A DNA stretch of 64,000 nt from Haloimpatiens sp. FM7315. Its GTDB lineage: Bacteria > Bacillota > Clostridia > Clostridiales > Clostridiaceae. Shown in pieces: positions 48,901 to 57,310 of this stretch. The notes below the pieces were generated by a model. The model worked only from the letters and a program-made list of their open reading frames with translations, ran no database searches and was not told where the DNA came from. Every line of letters begins with the position of its first letter. The stretch's first letter is position 1. The stretch is taken from the NCBI GenBank assembly GCA_041861885.1, contig JBGVUE010000001.1, positions 918,001 through 982,000 on the forward strand, in the 5' to 3' direction. A program made the position numbers and the translations under genes.

Positions 48901-49562
48901 ATAATTGTTTAAGTTACTTAAAAGCAGAACAATTAGATAATGGTGCTTTTACAATTGATAAAGATATGTGTCCTAAGGGAGATAGCGAAGATACAGCTTT
49001 AGCTATAGAGGCAATAGTTGCTGCAGGAGAAGATCCTCTATCAGAAAAATGGTCAAAAAAAGATAAAAACCCAGTAGATATATTGCTTTCTTTTAAAATG
49101 GGAAAAGCATATATATATGATAGTAGTTTCGGTGCATATGAGCAGCAAATGTATTCATCAATAGTTTTAAGAGCATTTTTGGCAGTTAAAAATAATTGCA
49201 CTGTTTTTGATAAATTAAAAATCAAAGATTCAGCAGTAGATGATAAAAAATTAATAGAAATAGAAAATTTAACAAAAGTTAAAGAATTCAAGTTAGGCAG
49301 AGAAGCAAAAATAAGTATAAAAGCTATTAATAAGGATGTTAAAGACAAACCTGTTACCCTTGTCATAGGAATATTTGATGAAAATGAGAGAATGTTAAAT
49401 TATGTATCAGCAAAGGAAATTATAAAATCAGGAGATACAGTAGAATTAGAAGGAACAATGAAGATGCCACAAAGTGGAAAATACAAAGTAAAAGCTTTTG
49501 TATGGGATAGCATAAATGAAATGAATCCCTTGTCAGAGATACTAGAAATACCTGTTAAATAA
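45999..49562 (+). CDS. large secreted protein: three toroid modules + DUF4430
   Basis: This 1187-residue intact protein starts with GTG behind GGAAGGTG, with signal peptide to about NKVLAEE. Toroid module 1 (about 45-325), DUF4430 (about 345-455, FLTGIFGEKATNSAGWMYYF), a CnaB/PEGA-like beta segment (ANVKVEGVGEYKTDENGQ), toroid module 2 (about 555-800), toroid module 3 (about 820-1075) and the same C-terminal beta domain as its upstream neighbour follow in order. The recurring turn GEDPLGEKWSKGGKNPFNAL appears in each module. It is a paralogue of the preceding gene with an extra module. Corrinoid binding is inferred. Confidence 0.8.
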   Translation: MKKHVFKKIMSFFIAFMMIFSGININVLCSNKVLAEEIKEQSVNVNDAISVMVNYFNTKYYREKGGKLEGKQYAAMFKASADFSLKSWTVSERIPKIGNYDSLESLGGKADQSLILLEVGKDPSDYENRNLINEIVEGLRETTSAKFIINEMKAMIAVDRFNSKYSDKKVSYDPSKLLKMVISTQKEDGCVDNSVGNTAYAIDLFSKHEDVEGVIEAKKKAVDYLKSSIKENGAIYSKSFYTTNQGEVVKGLLNAGEDVTSDSWTKDGKSIVEGMFKVWDGKIFKRSYGGEDSYTAYTEILSTLGDLKNKGYGEYILKGVKFHNLVNPEKPKEEPKEIGVNVRVRVEGMKETLYDENVSLKDEVYAKDLVKNSIGEKNALGIDSNFLTGIFGEKATNSAGWMYYFIDKDGNIFEPSNMLNKQELKDDKGNYYKEMVWYMAKWNDGITCIPIITVDHKENNYKINVKEQNTMMQIDKRPCKEANVKVEGVGEYKTDENGQVNFRITKGKHKVYVYKNLKDSEDKEYPAIVRQNFTLVGEESETENKIEDIIKDLKKYYDNKELNYLNAMSFNHLNKNEKTQFKLQDSDNAAAVADNIMGIIAIGKNPYNYDNKNFVKKLLDGSKDNGRFVLNINDEDSVTALAESIIALDMAKAKYNVEKSLKELINMANEKKISDVESITKVLMALSKHREARGAKDLIDLGLKNLSEKQLEGGGFDYSEIGNSPYSTAPVIQTLIALGEDPLGEKWSKGGKNPFNALCALKIAGKGFEIAEGMGEEDSTATDLAFAAFTDILKQQSMYWNFEFNVEEPKNYEKIINGEVEDIKSFLKDEAKYGFYAAVNLNLIGIEKEDIAKKIELKSKETNIMFSAMDVMSIVSMGENPRNYKGKDYVKDLLESNKTEKDIDFKECLYSLLALNMVSEKSENINPVLNNLVDNYNKGYASGVAEKALLITALSPYKEKSDIKKIIDNCLSYLKAEQLDNGAFTIDKDMCPKGDSEDTALAIEAIVAAGEDPLSEKWSKKDKNPVDILLSFKMGKAYIYDSSFGAYEQQMYSSIVLRAFLAVKNNCTVFDKLKIKDSAVDDKKLIEIENLTKVKEFKLGREAKISIKAINKDVKDKPVTLVIGIFDENERMLNYVSAKEIIKSGDTVELEGTMKMPQSGKYKVKAFVWDSINEMNPLSEILEIPVK

Positions 49563-49566
49563 AATG

Positions 49567-49591
49567 TAAGGGTTGTTTTTAACAACCCTTA
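49567..49591 (+). terminator. perfect hairpin between toroid genes
   Basis: TAAGGGTTGTT, loop TTT, AACAACCCTTA. The tail (TGCTTTT) is poor in Ts, so it may be a partial terminator or an mRNA processing/stability element that lowers expression of the last gene. Confidence 0.55.
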
Positions 49592-49629
49592 TGCTTTTAG
49601 ACTTAAATATATAAAAAGAGGAGATAAAA

Positions 49630-50865
49630 GTGAGAAAACTGAAAAAAATATATGCAAATTTAATCATTTTATTTATTTTAATTGTTTTAGTATCCTTTCC
49701 TATAGAGGTTAGAGCAGAAAAAATTGACGCTGTAATTAATGACAATTATATAGTTTTTAATATTAAATTTAATCAGGAGATATTAATAGATGAGGAAAGC
49801 CTTAAGGATATTGTAATAAAAAATGCAAATGAAATTATAAAACCAGAGGTTAAACTAAAAGATAAAAAAACAATCAGTATTTTACCTCCTAAAAATGGAT
49901 ACAAGGAGGATGTTATATATACCATAAATTTAGGAAAAAAAGTTCATTCAAAAAATTACTGGTATTTAAAAGAAGATTTCAAATATGTTTTTAAGGTTAA
50001 TAAAAGCAAAGATTCTAGTGAAGAAAAATATAAATACAAAGAAATAGTAGATAAAACTATTGAAGAATCTACAAAAAAGATGCTTCAAAATAAAGAAATA
50101 GGGGACTGGGAAGCTTTAGCTATACATAAATCCAATAAAGCTTTGAAAGAGGAGTATGGTTTAAAACTTAAAAAAGATTTAGAGGGAAGAAAAGATTTTC
50201 AACCAACAGATTATGAAAGAATAGTTTTAGGAGTGTTGTCCTTTGAAAAAGATCCATTAAATTTTTATAGCCTTAATTTAATAGAAAATATATATAATAA
50301 TAAAGATATTGAATATCAAGGAATTAATGGGTACATATTTGCCCTTATAGCAATTGATTCTAAAAAATATCCGGTACCAGAAGGTGCTTTATGGACAAGA
50401 GAAAAATTAGTTGAAAGAGTATTAAAATGTAGAACAAAAGAGGGTGGTTGGGATTTTGCAGGCATTAAGGCTGACCCAGATATGACAGCTATGGCTATAA
50501 CTTCACTAGTACCCTATAAGGATGATTTAAAAGTATCAAAAGCTATTTTAAAAGCCATAGATATATTATCTTGTATGCAAAATTCTGATGCTACATTTTC
50601 TTGTTATGGTATGAAAAATAGCGAAAGTATATCTCAAGTTATAATAGGATTGTGTTCTAATAATGTTGATCCTACATCTTCAAAATTTACGAAGAATGGT
50701 ATAAATTTAATAGATGCCTTGCTTAAGTTTAAAACTTCTAATGGAGGTTTTTCGCATTTGAATAAAGGAAGACAAGACTCTAAAGCAACTGAACAGGCAA
50801 TACTTGCCTTAGAAGCTTATAGGAATTTTAAATTAAAAAAAGGGTTGATTTATGAATTTAGATAA
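49630..50865 (+). CDS. secreted toroid-repeat protein with Ig-like N-terminal domain
   Basis: This is a 411-residue intact protein starting with GTG after AGAGGAGA. Signal peptide to about VRAEK. An N-terminal beta domain of about 100 residues (VINDNYIVFNIKFNQEI... ILPPKNGYKEDVIYTINL) resembles SbsA/Big-type Ig domains. The rest is one alpha/alpha-toroid module (CRTKEGGWDFAGIKADPDMTAMAITSL, TSNGGFSHLNKGRQDSKATEQAILAL). It lacks DUF4430. It is the last convincing member of the riboswitch operon and may pair with a DUF4430 partner. Confidence 0.75.
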   Translation: MRKLKKIYANLIILFILIVLVSFPIEVRAEKIDAVINDNYIVFNIKFNQEILIDEESLKDIVIKNANEIIKPEVKLKDKKTISILPPKNGYKEDVIYTINLGKKVHSKNYWYLKEDFKYVFKVNKSKDSSEEKYKYKEIVDKTIEESTKKMLQNKEIGDWEALAIHKSNKALKEEYGLKLKKDLEGRKDFQPTDYERIVLGVLSFEKDPLNFYSLNLIENIYNNKDIEYQGINGYIFALIAIDSKKYPVPEGALWTREKLVERVLKCRTKEGGWDFAGIKADPDMTAMAITSLVPYKDDLKVSKAILKAIDILSCMQNSDATFSCYGMKNSESISQVIIGLCSNNVDPTSSKFTKNGINLIDALLKFKTSNGGFSHLNKGRQDSKATEQAILALEAYRNFKLKKGLIYEFR

Positions 50866-50968
50866 AGGCAATGTTTTGAATCAAGTTTTAGCTTTTACAA
50901 AATATGAGGATTTAAATAGTAAAAAACATTATTATCTACAAGAAACTGCTTTAATACTAATTATTTGA
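50852..50968 (+). CDS. possible small gene or gene-start relic (38 aa)
   Basis: An ATG overlapping the end of the toroid gene opens a 38-codon frame beginning MNLDKGNVLNQVLAFTKY. A closely similar start recurs at 59348, with an immediate stop. Both may be remnants of the same gene family. The ribosome site is weak (AAGGG). I would not claim a function. Confidence 0.25.
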   Translation: MNLDKGNVLNQVLAFTKYEDLNSKKHYYLQETALILII

Positions 50969-51105
50969 TTTAGACTGTTTTTATTTTATAGTTTCAAGTG
51001 GTTTTTATATGTAAAAATCACCGAAACACTGTATCAAGTATTTTAGATATTGTATTAAAAAGATTGTTAATTAATATTCATAGTGTTAAATATAATTTAA
51101 AATAG

Positions 51106-51145
51106 TAAATGTGTATTATTAAATAATACACATTTATATTTTTGA
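51106..51145 (+). terminator. terminator after the corrinoid operon
   Basis: TAAATGTGTATTATT and AATAATACACATTTA form a perfect 15-bp stem with a T-rich tail. In the 50969-51196 gap there is also a smaller GTGG(T5)...(A5)TCAC hairpin at about 50998-51022. I see no gene there. Confidence 0.7.
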
Positions 51146-51196
51146 TTTATAGCTATAATATTTATGTAAAAACTATAAAATAATATTTGAATTTTA

Positions 51197-51214
51197 TTGG
51201 CATGATATTTGCTT
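51197..51214 (+). promoter_or_regulatory. sigma-54 promoter of the PTS operon
   Basis: TTGGCATGATATTTGCTT matches the -24/-12 consensus (TGGCAY-N5-TTGCW) with correct spacing, about 80 bases upstream of the EIIB gene. The regulator at 54457-56067 is a sigma-54 activator, which supports it. Confidence 0.8.
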
Positions 51215-51295
51215 ATAATATTATTAATAGAAGATTTATAGATTTTGTTAAGTTGGTCTGGAAATTAGTTTAATATTTTAAAAGGGGGATTTATT

Positions 51296-51620
51296 ATGAA
51301 AAAGATATTTTTATTCTGTGATGCGGGAATGTCTACAAGTTTACTAGTATCAAAAATGAGGGAAGTTGCTAAGAAGCATGATGTAAACGTACAGATAGAA
51401 GCTCTTCCATTTGCTAGATCTTTTGAAATAATTGAAAAAAGGAGGTGGATTGTATATTATTAGGACCTCAGGTTAAGTTTTTATTAAAGGATATTGAGGA
51501 AAAGTGTGCAGAATACAATATACCTGTGGATGTTATAAGCGCAACTGCCTATGGCACTATGAATGGTGAGAAAGTATTAAAACAAGCCATTAAAATGATA
51601 AGAGGTAGTAAAAAAATTAA
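51296..51620 (+). CDS. PTS EIIB, lactose/cellobiose family; one or two frame breaks
   Basis: This phosphocarrier of about 107 residues passes phosphate from EIIA to the sugar. The phospho-cysteine motif [17 protein letters not shown] is intact. The frame breaks in A6 51435-51440. Restoring one base gives [21 protein letters not shown]. As given, the frame then runs on through A7 51610-51616 into the EIIC gene. One more A there would create the expected stop TAA at 51618-51620. A true EIIB-EIIC fusion is the alternative. The ATG follows AAAGGGGG. Confidence 0.75.
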
Positions 51621-51657
51621 TATAAAAAGCCTAATAATAAAAAAAGGAGACAAGAAG

Positions 51658-52995
51658 ATGAGTAAATTAGAGAAAATAGTAAATGAAAAAATAAGCCCTG
51701 TTGCTCAAAAAATTTCTGCTCAAAGACATTTAAGAGCTATCCGTGATTCCTTTGCTACTATTATGACTTTTTTAATTATTGGTTCAGTTTTTATGATAAT
51801 TGCCAATTTTCCAATAACAGGTTGGGAAGAACTTCAAGTTAAATTGTTTGGAGAAGAATTTCCACAATTAATTATGACACCAGTAAGGGTTACATTTGAC
51901 TTTATGGCTGTGTATATTGCAGCTGCAGTTGCTTACAATTTATCGAAAAGATACAATATTGATGCATTTACAGTATCCTTATTATCAATCGCAAGTTTTA
52001 TTTTATTAATACCATTTAATGCAAACATAGAATTAGATGGAAAAATGCAAGTTGTTCCAAAAGTTTTACAGATTGGGCAATGGGTTGGAGCTAAAGGACT
52101 TATAGTAGCTATATTAGTTGGTATATTTGTAGCTGAGGTATTTAATATTTTCATTAAAAAGAATATTTCAATTAAGATGCCTCCAAGTGTTCCAGAAGCA
52201 GTATCAAAAGCCTTTTCTGCATTAATACCAGGCTTTGTAATTATATGTATAACTTTAATTATTCGTACAATTTTTGCATCTACAAGCTATGGCTCATTAT
52301 TAGAGATGATATACTCACTAGTAGCGATGCCAGCACAAGCATTTATTGGAAACAGTGTTTTAGGGGCAATAGGGTTATCTGTTACATCTACATTGTTTTG
52401 GTTTTTAGGTATAAATGCAACATCTACTCTTAATGGAGTTGTAAGACCGTTTTGGCTTCAACTACAGCAGCAAAATATAGCAGCCATTCAAGCAGGATTA
52501 CAACCACCTCATATATTAACAGAACAATTCTATGATTTAATATATATGGGGGGCATAGGTGCTACTTTAGGAGCTTGTATTATTTTAATTTTAAAATCAA
52601 AATCAAAACAGTATAAACAAATTGGTAAAATATCCGTTATACCTGGTATATTTAATATTAATGAACCAGTTATGTTTGGACTTCCTATTGTTTTAAATCC
52701 AATAGCATTCATTCCGCTTTTAATTACACCAGTAGTATTAATACTTATTAACTATTCTGCAATGTATTTTGGAATAGTTCCAAAACCTAATGGAATATTC
52801 TTGCCATGGACAACTCCACCTTTGATACAAGGATATTTAATTACAGGTAGTATTAAAGGTGCACTACTACAACTATTTGATATAATTGTTGTTATGGGAA
52901 TTTGGTATCCGTTTTTAAAGGTTATGGACAAAAAACAATGTGAAATTGAAATGAAAGAACAAGAAGAAGATGAAGATTTTGACTTTAAGTTATAG
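51658..52995 (+). CDS. PTS EIIC, lactose/cellobiose family permease
   Basis: This is a 446-residue membrane permease of the CelB/LicC family. It has many hydrophobic helices, an N-terminal RHLRAIRDSFATIMTFLIIGS and the conserved FWFLGINATSTLNGVVRPFW and IFNINEPVMFGLPIVLNP segments. It starts at ATG 51658 behind AAAAGGAGACAAGAAG, though the EIIB frame reads into it. It forms a full PTS with the EIIB here and the EIIA at 57952. The substrate is likely a beta-linked or N-acetylated sugar, by family and neighbours. Confidence 0.88.
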   Translation: MSKLEKIVNEKISPVAQKISAQRHLRAIRDSFATIMTFLIIGSVFMIIANFPITGWEELQVKLFGEEFPQLIMTPVRVTFDFMAVYIAAAVAYNLSKRYNIDAFTVSLLSIASFILLIPFNANIELDGKMQVVPKVLQIGQWVGAKGLIVAILVGIFVAEVFNIFIKKNISIKMPPSVPEAVSKAFSALIPGFVIICITLIIRTIFASTSYGSLLEMIYSLVAMPAQAFIGNSVLGAIGLSVTSTLFWFLGINATSTLNGVVRPFWLQLQQQNIAAIQAGLQPPHILTEQFYDLIYMGGIGATLGACIILILKSKSKQYKQIGKISVIPGIFNINEPVMFGLPIVLNPIAFIPLLITPVVLILINYSAMYFGIVPKPNGIFLPWTTPPLIQGYLITGSIKGALLQLFDIIVVMGIWYPFLKVMDKKQCEIEMKEQEEDEDFDFKL

Positions 52996-53024
52996 ATAAT
53001 TAATTTAAAGGAGTGATTAATTAC

Positions 53025-54416
53025 ATGAACATGTTTGATAATATGAAATTTAAAGATGAATTTTTAGAAGATTTAAAAGAAATATTAAGAAAGAAAACCG
53101 TAAAATCAAAAAGTTCAATTAATGCTCCTTTTGGACAGGATGTTGCGGAGGGTTTAAATTGTATTTTAGATATATCTAAGAGATATGGTTTTAAGGCTGT
53201 TAATTTAAATAATTATATAGGTTATGCCGAGTATGGTGATGGGGAAGAGGAAGAATATGTTGGGGCATTAGGACATATAGATGTAGTTCCAGAAGGTAGT
53301 GGGTGGAGTCAAGACCCTTTTGATCCAATAATAAAAGATGATAGAATATATGCAAGAGGTTCCCTTGACGACAAAGGCCCTATAATGTGTGCATTATATG
53401 CATTAAAATTGCTTAAGGAATCAAATATAAAATTATCAAAAAAAGTAAGAATCATATTTGGAACAAATGAAGAATCAGGTACGGAGGATATAAAATATTA
53501 TCTACAAAATGAAAAGCCTCCAGTATTATGCTTTACTCCAGATGCTTACTTCCCAATTGTTACATCTGAAAAAGGAATTTTAACCTTTGAACTAGTAAAG
53601 TCATTTAAAGAAGATATAAGAGATTTTACTATTGAATATATAAAAGGTGGAAAAAAATCTAATATTGTACCGGATTATTGTGAGATGAAAATTGTATTTA
53701 AAAACAATGAAGTTATTGAGAAACAATTTAATAATGAAGATTTGAAGAAAAAATACAAAGTAAGTACGGAAATTAAGGATAAAAATGTAGTAATCAAAGC
53801 TTCTGGCAAGTCATCTCATGGAAGTACTCCAGAACTTGGAAATAATGCTATAAGGAATTTATTGATGTATTTATATGATGTTTTAAAATGTGAAAATAGC
53901 TTTATTGACTTTCTAAAGGCTTTTAGTAATATTATAGGCTACGACTGTATAGGAGAGAAATTAGGTATTGATTATTTTGATGAAGAGTCCGGAAAACTTA
54001 CAGTAAATCTTGGTATAATAAGTGGAAACAATGATGAAATAACCATGAGGTTTAATGTAAGATATCCAGTTACAGCAGATTTTGAGAATATAATAAGTTC
54101 CATAAAAGAGAAAGCTGAAGTAAATAATTTGGATTTTGAAATGGGGAATCATAATCCACCCTTACATTTTGATAAGAATCATAGATTAATTGTATTATTA
54201 AAAAAAGCATATGAAATATCCACAGGAAAGACTGCTGAACTATTGTCTACAAGTGGAGGAACTTATGCAAAGCTAATGCCAAATACAGTGGCATTTGGCC
54301 CAATATTTGATAAGAAATATGATTTAGCTCATCAAAAAGATGAATTTATTGAGCTTTCATTGTTAGAAAAATGCATAAAAATATATGCGAGGGCTATTTA
54401 TGAACTGGCTAAATAA
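53025..54416 (+). CDS. M20-family dipeptidase (PepV/Sapep type)
   Basis: This is a 464-residue zinc dipeptidase. Metal and catalytic motifs are GALGHIDVVPEGSGW, GSLDDKGPIMCALYAL and GTNEESGTEDIKYYL, and the lid/dimer region carries the conserved SSHGSTPELG histidine. It starts at ATG 53025, eight bases after AAAGGAGTG. A TTG at 53013 overlaps that site. Located between the PTS permease and its activator, it could trim peptide remnants attached to the imported glyco-amino acid. Its natural substrate is unknown. Confidence 0.87.
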   Translation: MNMFDNMKFKDEFLEDLKEILRKKTVKSKSSINAPFGQDVAEGLNCILDISKRYGFKAVNLNNYIGYAEYGDGEEEEYVGALGHIDVVPEGSGWSQDPFDPIIKDDRIYARGSLDDKGPIMCALYALKLLKESNIKLSKKVRIIFGTNEESGTEDIKYYLQNEKPPVLCFTPDAYFPIVTSEKGILTFELVKSFKEDIRDFTIEYIKGGKKSNIVPDYCEMKIVFKNNEVIEKQFNNEDLKKKYKVSTEIKDKNVVIKASGKSSHGSTPELGNNAIRNLLMYLYDVLKCENSFIDFLKAFSNIIGYDCIGEKLGIDYFDEESGKLTVNLGIISGNNDEITMRFNVRYPVTADFENIISSIKEKAEVNNLDFEMGNHNPPLHFDKNHRLIVLLKKAYEISTGKTAELLSTSGGTYAKLMPNTVAFGPIFDKKYDLAHQKDEFIELSLLEKCIKIYARAIYELAK

Positions 54417-54421
54417 TATAT

Positions 54422-54454
54422 ACTTGATACTTCTAGATGAAGTATCAAGTTTTA
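54422..54454. terminator. bidirectional terminator
   Basis: ACTTGATACT and AGTATCAAGT form a perfect stem with a T-rich tail between the dipeptidase and the convergent activator gene. Confidence 0.8.
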
Positions 54455-54456
54455 TT

Positions 54457-56067
54457 TTATTTATGCTCATAAATGTATATAACTAAAATAAATAGAAACA
54501 AAATTTCTTGATTAGATAAATTTATATTGTATGTGTCTTCAATAATATTTTTAAATTTCATAGTTAAAAGATTGTAATCTGAATACAAAGTAGTTAATTT
54601 ATTAATACAAGGTATAAGATCAATATCTGTATTATTTATCCTATCATAAATCATGTCTATGTGAATATGAAATAAATCATTCAATATATCATCTGTAAAA
54701 AATAATTTAAATTTATCATTTATTGTTATTATTTTTTTATATATAGTTTCATAGGCTGAGTTGTTTAGATTAAATTGATAATTTAATTCATTGTCCCTTA
54801 TTGATGCTAAATAGTTATTAAAAATATCAAATAGAGAATCAGCATCTATTTTTTTATTAATTATGGTAATATTTATGTTAGTGATAAATTCCTTAAAGCT
54901 TTTAAGAATCATGTGCTTTTGCTTTAAAAAAGAGTGACTTGCTATTGTAGTGTTCTTATCGTAAATAAAATAGCCCTCATAGTTTTCAAGAGAATCAAGT
55001 AATTTCTTTTCTTTATGTAAAGTCTTACTAATTTCTAACTTCATGTTTTGAGGCAAATCTGGACTATTAATTTTTATTTGTTTTTTGTTATTAATAATAA
55101 AATCTGAATAAGCATTTGCAACAGAGAGTGTGATGTCACTTTTTAGTTGACCAATATTATAAGGACAATCATAGGTTAATAAGCAAAGCATAGAATTATA
55201 GGATACTAAAATAGGTATATTAAGCTTTTCGCTTTCTTCTTTTAGAAAAGATTGTATTAATGTTAGGCGTTCTTCTAAACGTCTTTCACTTAATTTAGGA
55301 AGATAAATTTTAATTGGTATTCTTCTAATGAAGGTATCTAATAAAGAGGTGTTTATATCTTTATTTGTTGCACAAATAATTCTTGTAGAGGATTTAATTT
55401 TATGTGATACTTCTCCAAATCTTTTAAAATAACCTGTATCCATGTACACAAAAAGCATTTCTTGACCTTCTTTAGGAAGGTTATGTATCTCATCTAAAAA
55501 TAAAATTCCACCGTCAGCTTGCTCAATTAATCCAGCTCTATCAGTATTTGCACCAGTATAAGTTCCCTTTTTTACACCAAAGAGATGAGAGCTTAATAGT
55601 TGAGGGTTGCTAGAATAATCAGAACAATTAAAATGCAAAAAAGGCATTGATTTATTGGTATTTAAAGAACGGGCATACTCATACATCATATAGGCTAACA
55701 TTGATTTCCCAACACCAGTATCACCAATAACTAAACAATTCATGCCATTTGGGGGATATAGAATAGCAGTTTTGGCTAATTTAATAGAAGGTATTAAAGA
55801 TGGAAAAAGATAGGCAATCTTATCCATTGAAGAATGAAACACAATATTAGCGTTATTATAATTAGTTAAAAAATATTTAACGGGTCTTGAATTATTTTTA
55901 TATAAAAGCTTATTTCTAACTAAGATATTCAAATCCTTGCTTATATTAGAGCGTTCCATATTTAAACTACTGCTAATCTCTTTAGTTGTAAGTCCACTGC
56001 CTTTATCAAGTTTTTTAAAGGTTTCAAATACCAGATCTATTCTTTTCAAAGCAATATCTCCCATCAT
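54457..56067 (-). CDS. LevR-type sigma-54-dependent transcriptional activator
   Basis: This 536-residue activator has an N-terminal helix-turn-helix (TTKEISSSLNMERSNISKDL), then an AAA+ domain with Walker A VIGDTGVGKSMLAY, sigma-54 contact loop GTYTGANTDRAG (the GAFTGA equivalent), Walker B GGILFLDEIHNL and arginine fingers FIRRIP. The C-terminal part (about 430-536) resembles a single PRD phosphorylation domain. It is shorter than classical LevR, which has further EIIA/EIIB-like and PRD modules. It lies between two sigma-54 promoters and most likely activates both, with activity set by PTS phosphorylation. Confidence 0.88.
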   Translation of the reverse strand: MMGDIALKRIDLVFETFKKLDKGSGLTTKEISSSLNMERSNISKDLNILVRNKLLYKNNSRPVKYFLTNYNNANIVFHSSMDKIAYLFPSLIPSIKLAKTAILYPPNGMNCLVIGDTGVGKSMLAYMMYEYARSLNTNKSMPFLHFNCSDYSSNPQLLSSHLFGVKKGTYTGANTDRAGLIEQADGGILFLDEIHNLPKEGQEMLFVYMDTGYFKRFGEVSHKIKSSTRIICATNKDINTSLLDTFIRRIPIKIYLPKLSERRLEERLTLIQSFLKEESEKLNIPILVSYNSMLCLLTYDCPYNIGQLKSDITLSVANAYSDFIINNKKQIKINSPDLPQNMKLEISKTLHKEKKLLDSLENYEGYFIYDKNTTIASHSFLKQKHMILKSFKEFITNINITIINKKIDADSLFDIFNNYLASIRDNELNYQFNLNNSAYETIYKKIITINDKFKLFFTDDILNDLFHIHIDMIYDRINNTDIDLIPCINKLTTLYSDYNLLTMKFKNIIEDTYNINLSNQEILFLFILVIYIYEHK

Positions 56068-56248
56068 AAAATAATGTATAACAAATTTTATTTACTGTAT
56101 TAAAAATTACATTACTGTGTTAATTTATATGAAATAAACTTTATTCTATGTATTATTTTACAATACACTTAGGCTATATTCAATTAGTTAAACTTTAAAA
56201 AGCATAAAAATATATATTATTAGTAAAATTATATAGGATAAAAATATG

Positions 56249-56266
56249 TTGGCATATTTATTGCTT
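56249..56266 (+). promoter_or_regulatory. second sigma-54 promoter
   Basis: TTGGCATATTTATTGCTT has the same TGGCAT-N5-TTGCT spacing as the first one and lies 37 bases before the glycosylasparaginase start. It extends the LevR-type regulon to 56303-58269. Confidence 0.8.
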
Positions 56267-56302
56267 TAATTTATTGTATTATATCGATTGGAGGGTAAAA
56301 AT

Positions 56303-57265
56303 ATGAAATGGGCAATTATTGGAACATGGAGAATGGCAATTGAGGGAGTAACAGAATCAGCGGTAGATTTAAATAATGGAGCTTTTGCAGGAGATGCTAT
56401 AGAAAAAGCTATAAAAATTGTTGAAGATTTTCCTTATTATAAATCTGTAGGATATGGTGGTTTGCCAAACGAAAATTGTCAAGTAGAATTAGATGCAGCT
56501 TATATGGATGGAGATAGTCTTTCAATAGGAGCTATAGGGGGAATAACTGATTTTAAAAATCCAATTAGCATTGTAAAAAAATTAAGTGAAAATACTTATA
56601 ATTGTTTTTTAGTTGGTCCAGGGGCTGAAGTGTATGCTGCAAGAGAAGGTTTTCAAAGAGAGAATATGCTAACAGATAGAGCAAAAAAGTATTATAAAAA
56701 AGAGAAAAATGAAACTTTAGATAAAGGATTAAGTCCTTACGAAGGACATGACACCGTAGGTGTGATTTGTGTTGATAAAAATGGTAAAATGGTAGCAGGC
56801 ACATCAACAAGTGGGTTATTTATGAAAAACAAGGGGAGAGTTGGAGATTCACCTATTTCAGGTTCAGGTTTTTATGTAGATAGTGAAGTAGGGGGAGCCG
56901 CTGCAACAGGTTTAGGAGAAGACATAATGAAAGGCTGCGTATCATACGAAATAGTTAGACTTATGAAAGAGGGTTTAACTCCACAAGAGGCTGCAGATAA
57001 GGCAGTATATGAATTAGATAGTAAGTTAATAAGAAGAAGAGGTAAAGCTGGTGATATTTCAGTAGTTGCCTTAAATAATAAAGGTGAATATGGGGTTGCT
57101 ACAAATAGTGAGGGATTCTCTTTCTCAGTAGCAGTTGAAGATGAAGAACCTACAGTATATACTTGTAACAAAATGAAAGATGGTAAGACGATTTACGAAA
57201 TCGCTTCAAAAGAATGGTTAAAAGCATATGCAGATAGAATAAAAGCACCCCTTACTTTTGACTAA
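56303..57265 (+). CDS. N4-(beta-N-acetylglucosaminyl)-L-asparaginase (glycosylasparaginase)
   Basis: This Ntn-hydrolase (321 residues) cleaves the GlcNAc-asparagine bond left when N-glycoproteins are degraded. The autoproteolysis/nucleophile motif GHDTVGVICVD is intact, with the threonine that becomes the new N-terminus. The substrate-contact and glycine-rich segments GRVGDSPISGSG and GGAAATGLGED also match. It appears cytoplasmic, with no signal peptide, so its substrate must be imported, presumably by the adjacent PTS. ATG 56303 lies behind TTGGAGGG. The upstream TTG is inside that site. Confidence 0.92.
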   Translation: MKWAIIGTWRMAIEGVTESAVDLNNGAFAGDAIEKAIKIVEDFPYYKSVGYGGLPNENCQVELDAAYMDGDSLSIGAIGGITDFKNPISIVKKLSENTYNCFLVGPGAEVYAAREGFQRENMLTDRAKKYYKKEKNETLDKGLSPYEGHDTVGVICVDKNGKMVAGTSTSGLFMKNKGRVGDSPISGSGFYVDSEVGGAAATGLGEDIMKGCVSYEIVRLMKEGLTPQEAADKAVYELDSKLIRRRGKAGDISVVALNNKGEYGVATNSEGFSFSVAVEDEEPTVYTCNKMKDGKTIYEIASKEWLKAYADRIKAPLTFD

Positions 57266-57310
57266 ATAATATATTATTATTAAATTATAAATTATAAGAA
57301 GGGGCTATTT

